Made by a program: the position numbers and the translations under genes. Under the pieces are notes generated by a model. The model saw only the letters and a program-made list of their open reading frames with translations, was not told the DNA's origin and did not search any database. From the NCBI GenBank assembly GCA_012516075.1, contig JAAYXE010000155.1, forward strand, positions 1 through 41,374: a stretch of 41,374 nt of DNA. Reading direction: 5' to 3'. Positions 40,954 to 41,374 of the stretch are shown here, piece after piece. How positions within the stretch are numbered: the first letter of the stretch is position 1; each line of letters begins with the position of its first letter. This DNA is from Chloroflexota bacterium. Lineage in GTDB: Bacteria > Chloroflexota > Anaerolineae > Anaerolineales > UBA4823.

Positions 40954-41142
40954 AGAGGCCCCGCAGCCGTACCGGCTTGCCGCCGGAAGGATCGCCGTTC
41001 AATGGGGGTGCAGGACAGACAAACCCGCGCACAAACAGAGCCACCGCAGTCTGGTGTACACGGAGGTAAATGGGGACCGGGCAGCAGGGAGCGCGAGCGC
41101 CGGCGTCATCTGCAGACGAGTTGAAATTCCACTTTTTGGACA

Positions 41143-41171
41143 CTTATACTCTAACCTGTCGGGTGTGTCAA
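41143..41171 (-). promoter_or_regulatory. Strong sigma-70-type promoter of the CPBP operon
   Basis: Minus-strand TTGACA (complement of 41166-41171), a 17-base spacer and TATAAG (complement of 41143-41148): near-perfect consensus. The transcript would start near 41136, giving a leader of about 180 bases. Confidence 0.85.
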
Positions 41172-41196
41172 GAATAGGGTGCCGGTGACCACTTAT

Positions 41197-41374
41197 TCAT
41201 GATCCCTGTTTTCGTGAGCGGTTCAGCTCGTCCGCATGGCGGATCACCCTGTGGCCGTAGATCTCACGCAGGTGGTCGATGGCGCTGTTCAGGCGGCGCA
41301 TTTTCTCAGTATCCTGGTCCCAGAAACTCAACTGGCGTACGGGCGGGCCCAACCCGCTCACACCCACCCCTAAA
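41197..41374 (-). CDS. DNA polymerase IV-like protein, C-terminal end only
   Basis: The last 59 residues of a Y-family polymerase; the rest lies beyond the window. LGVGVSGLGPPVRQLSFWD followed by KMRRLNSAIDHLREIYGH resembles the end of the little-finger domain of DinB and its tail, where a QLSLFD-like beta-clamp-binding motif occurs (here QLSFWD). The stop TGA is at 41197-41199, 26 bases upstream of the -35 of the next operon. Confidence 0.78.
   Translation of the reverse strand, partial: LGVGVSGLGPPVRQLSFWDQDTEKMRRLNSAIDHLREIYGHRVIRHADELNRSRKQGS

Noticed and set aside
40946..41143. Possible 65-residue leader protein before the CPBP gene
   Set aside because: Its start codon lies inside the -10 box of the promoter, so it could not be on that transcript.
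1..41374. tRNA (including tRNA-Sec), rRNA and CRISPR arrays
   Set aside because: No cloverleaf with a TTC-loop and acceptor pairing, no rRNA signatures and no regularly spaced direct repeats were found by reading the gene-free regions.

Overview
The window (41.4 kb, GC-rich, roughly 60% by eye) looks like a chromosome segment of an anaerobic bacterium, most likely Chloroflexota, class Anaerolineae. The pointers are group 3d [NiFe]-hydrogenase genes of the HoxEFUYH type, a selenocysteine formate dehydrogenase, several lipoproteins with T/P/E-rich linkers, and many housekeeping-type singletons. This taxonomic call is inference; no marker gene such as rRNA is present. Nearly all genes lie on the minus strand, so the text runs from high to low coordinates within each transcription unit.

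Region 1 (about 0.8-17.4 kb) is the highlight: a dense set of 16 minus-strand genes for formate and hydrogen metabolism. First come fdhD and four small putative regulatory genes (two DRTGG-like proteins, a CBS-pair/ATPase protein, a PHP-domain protein). Then come HndA-like NuoE, an anti-sigma-type ATPase, HndB-like ferredoxin and HndC-like NuoF (the set that normally accompanies electron-bifurcating [FeFe]-hydrogenases). A second NuoE/NuoF pair follows, then a NuoG-like long HoxU, HoxY, HoxH, a hydrogenase maturation protease, and finally a 918-residue FdhA. In fdhA an in-frame UGA followed by a bacterial SECIS hairpin shows selenocysteine at position 362. No [FeFe]-hydrogenase is in the window. 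The layout suggests two NuoEF diaphorase arms, one serving [NiFe] hydrogenase and one serving formate dehydrogenase, possibly in one NAD(H)/ferredoxin-linked formate-hydrogen complex. A palindrome of the TGTGA-N6-TCACA type precedes the main operon, and a weaker relative precedes fdhD.

Region 2 (17.4-31.5 kb): a zinc-ribbon protein on the plus strand, a repeat-rich noncoding stretch, a metallophosphoesterase, and a heterodimeric ABC exporter whose promoter is followed by a structured leader with its own terminator (a candidate attenuator or riboswitch). Then a dynamin-like GTPase, a small ferritin-like protein, a D-Ala-D-Ala-ligase-like ATP-grasp enzyme, a beta-propeller lipoprotein, a methyltransferase, an aminoglycoside-adenylyltransferase-like protein and a Gdx/SugE-type SMR exporter.

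Region 3 (31.5-41.4 kb): a GH13 amylase-family enzyme, a free-standing six-bladed GyrA C-terminal-domain protein and a cytochrome b5-like protein form one unit. A second unit, driven by a very good sigma-70-type promoter, holds a CPBP protease, a lipoprotein alpha/beta hydrolase, an ABC-2 ATPase/permease pair and a DUF2207 membrane protein. The window ends inside the C-terminus of a DNA polymerase IV-like gene, and begins inside a lipoprotein gene. No tRNA, rRNA, CRISPR array or complete transposon was recognised.
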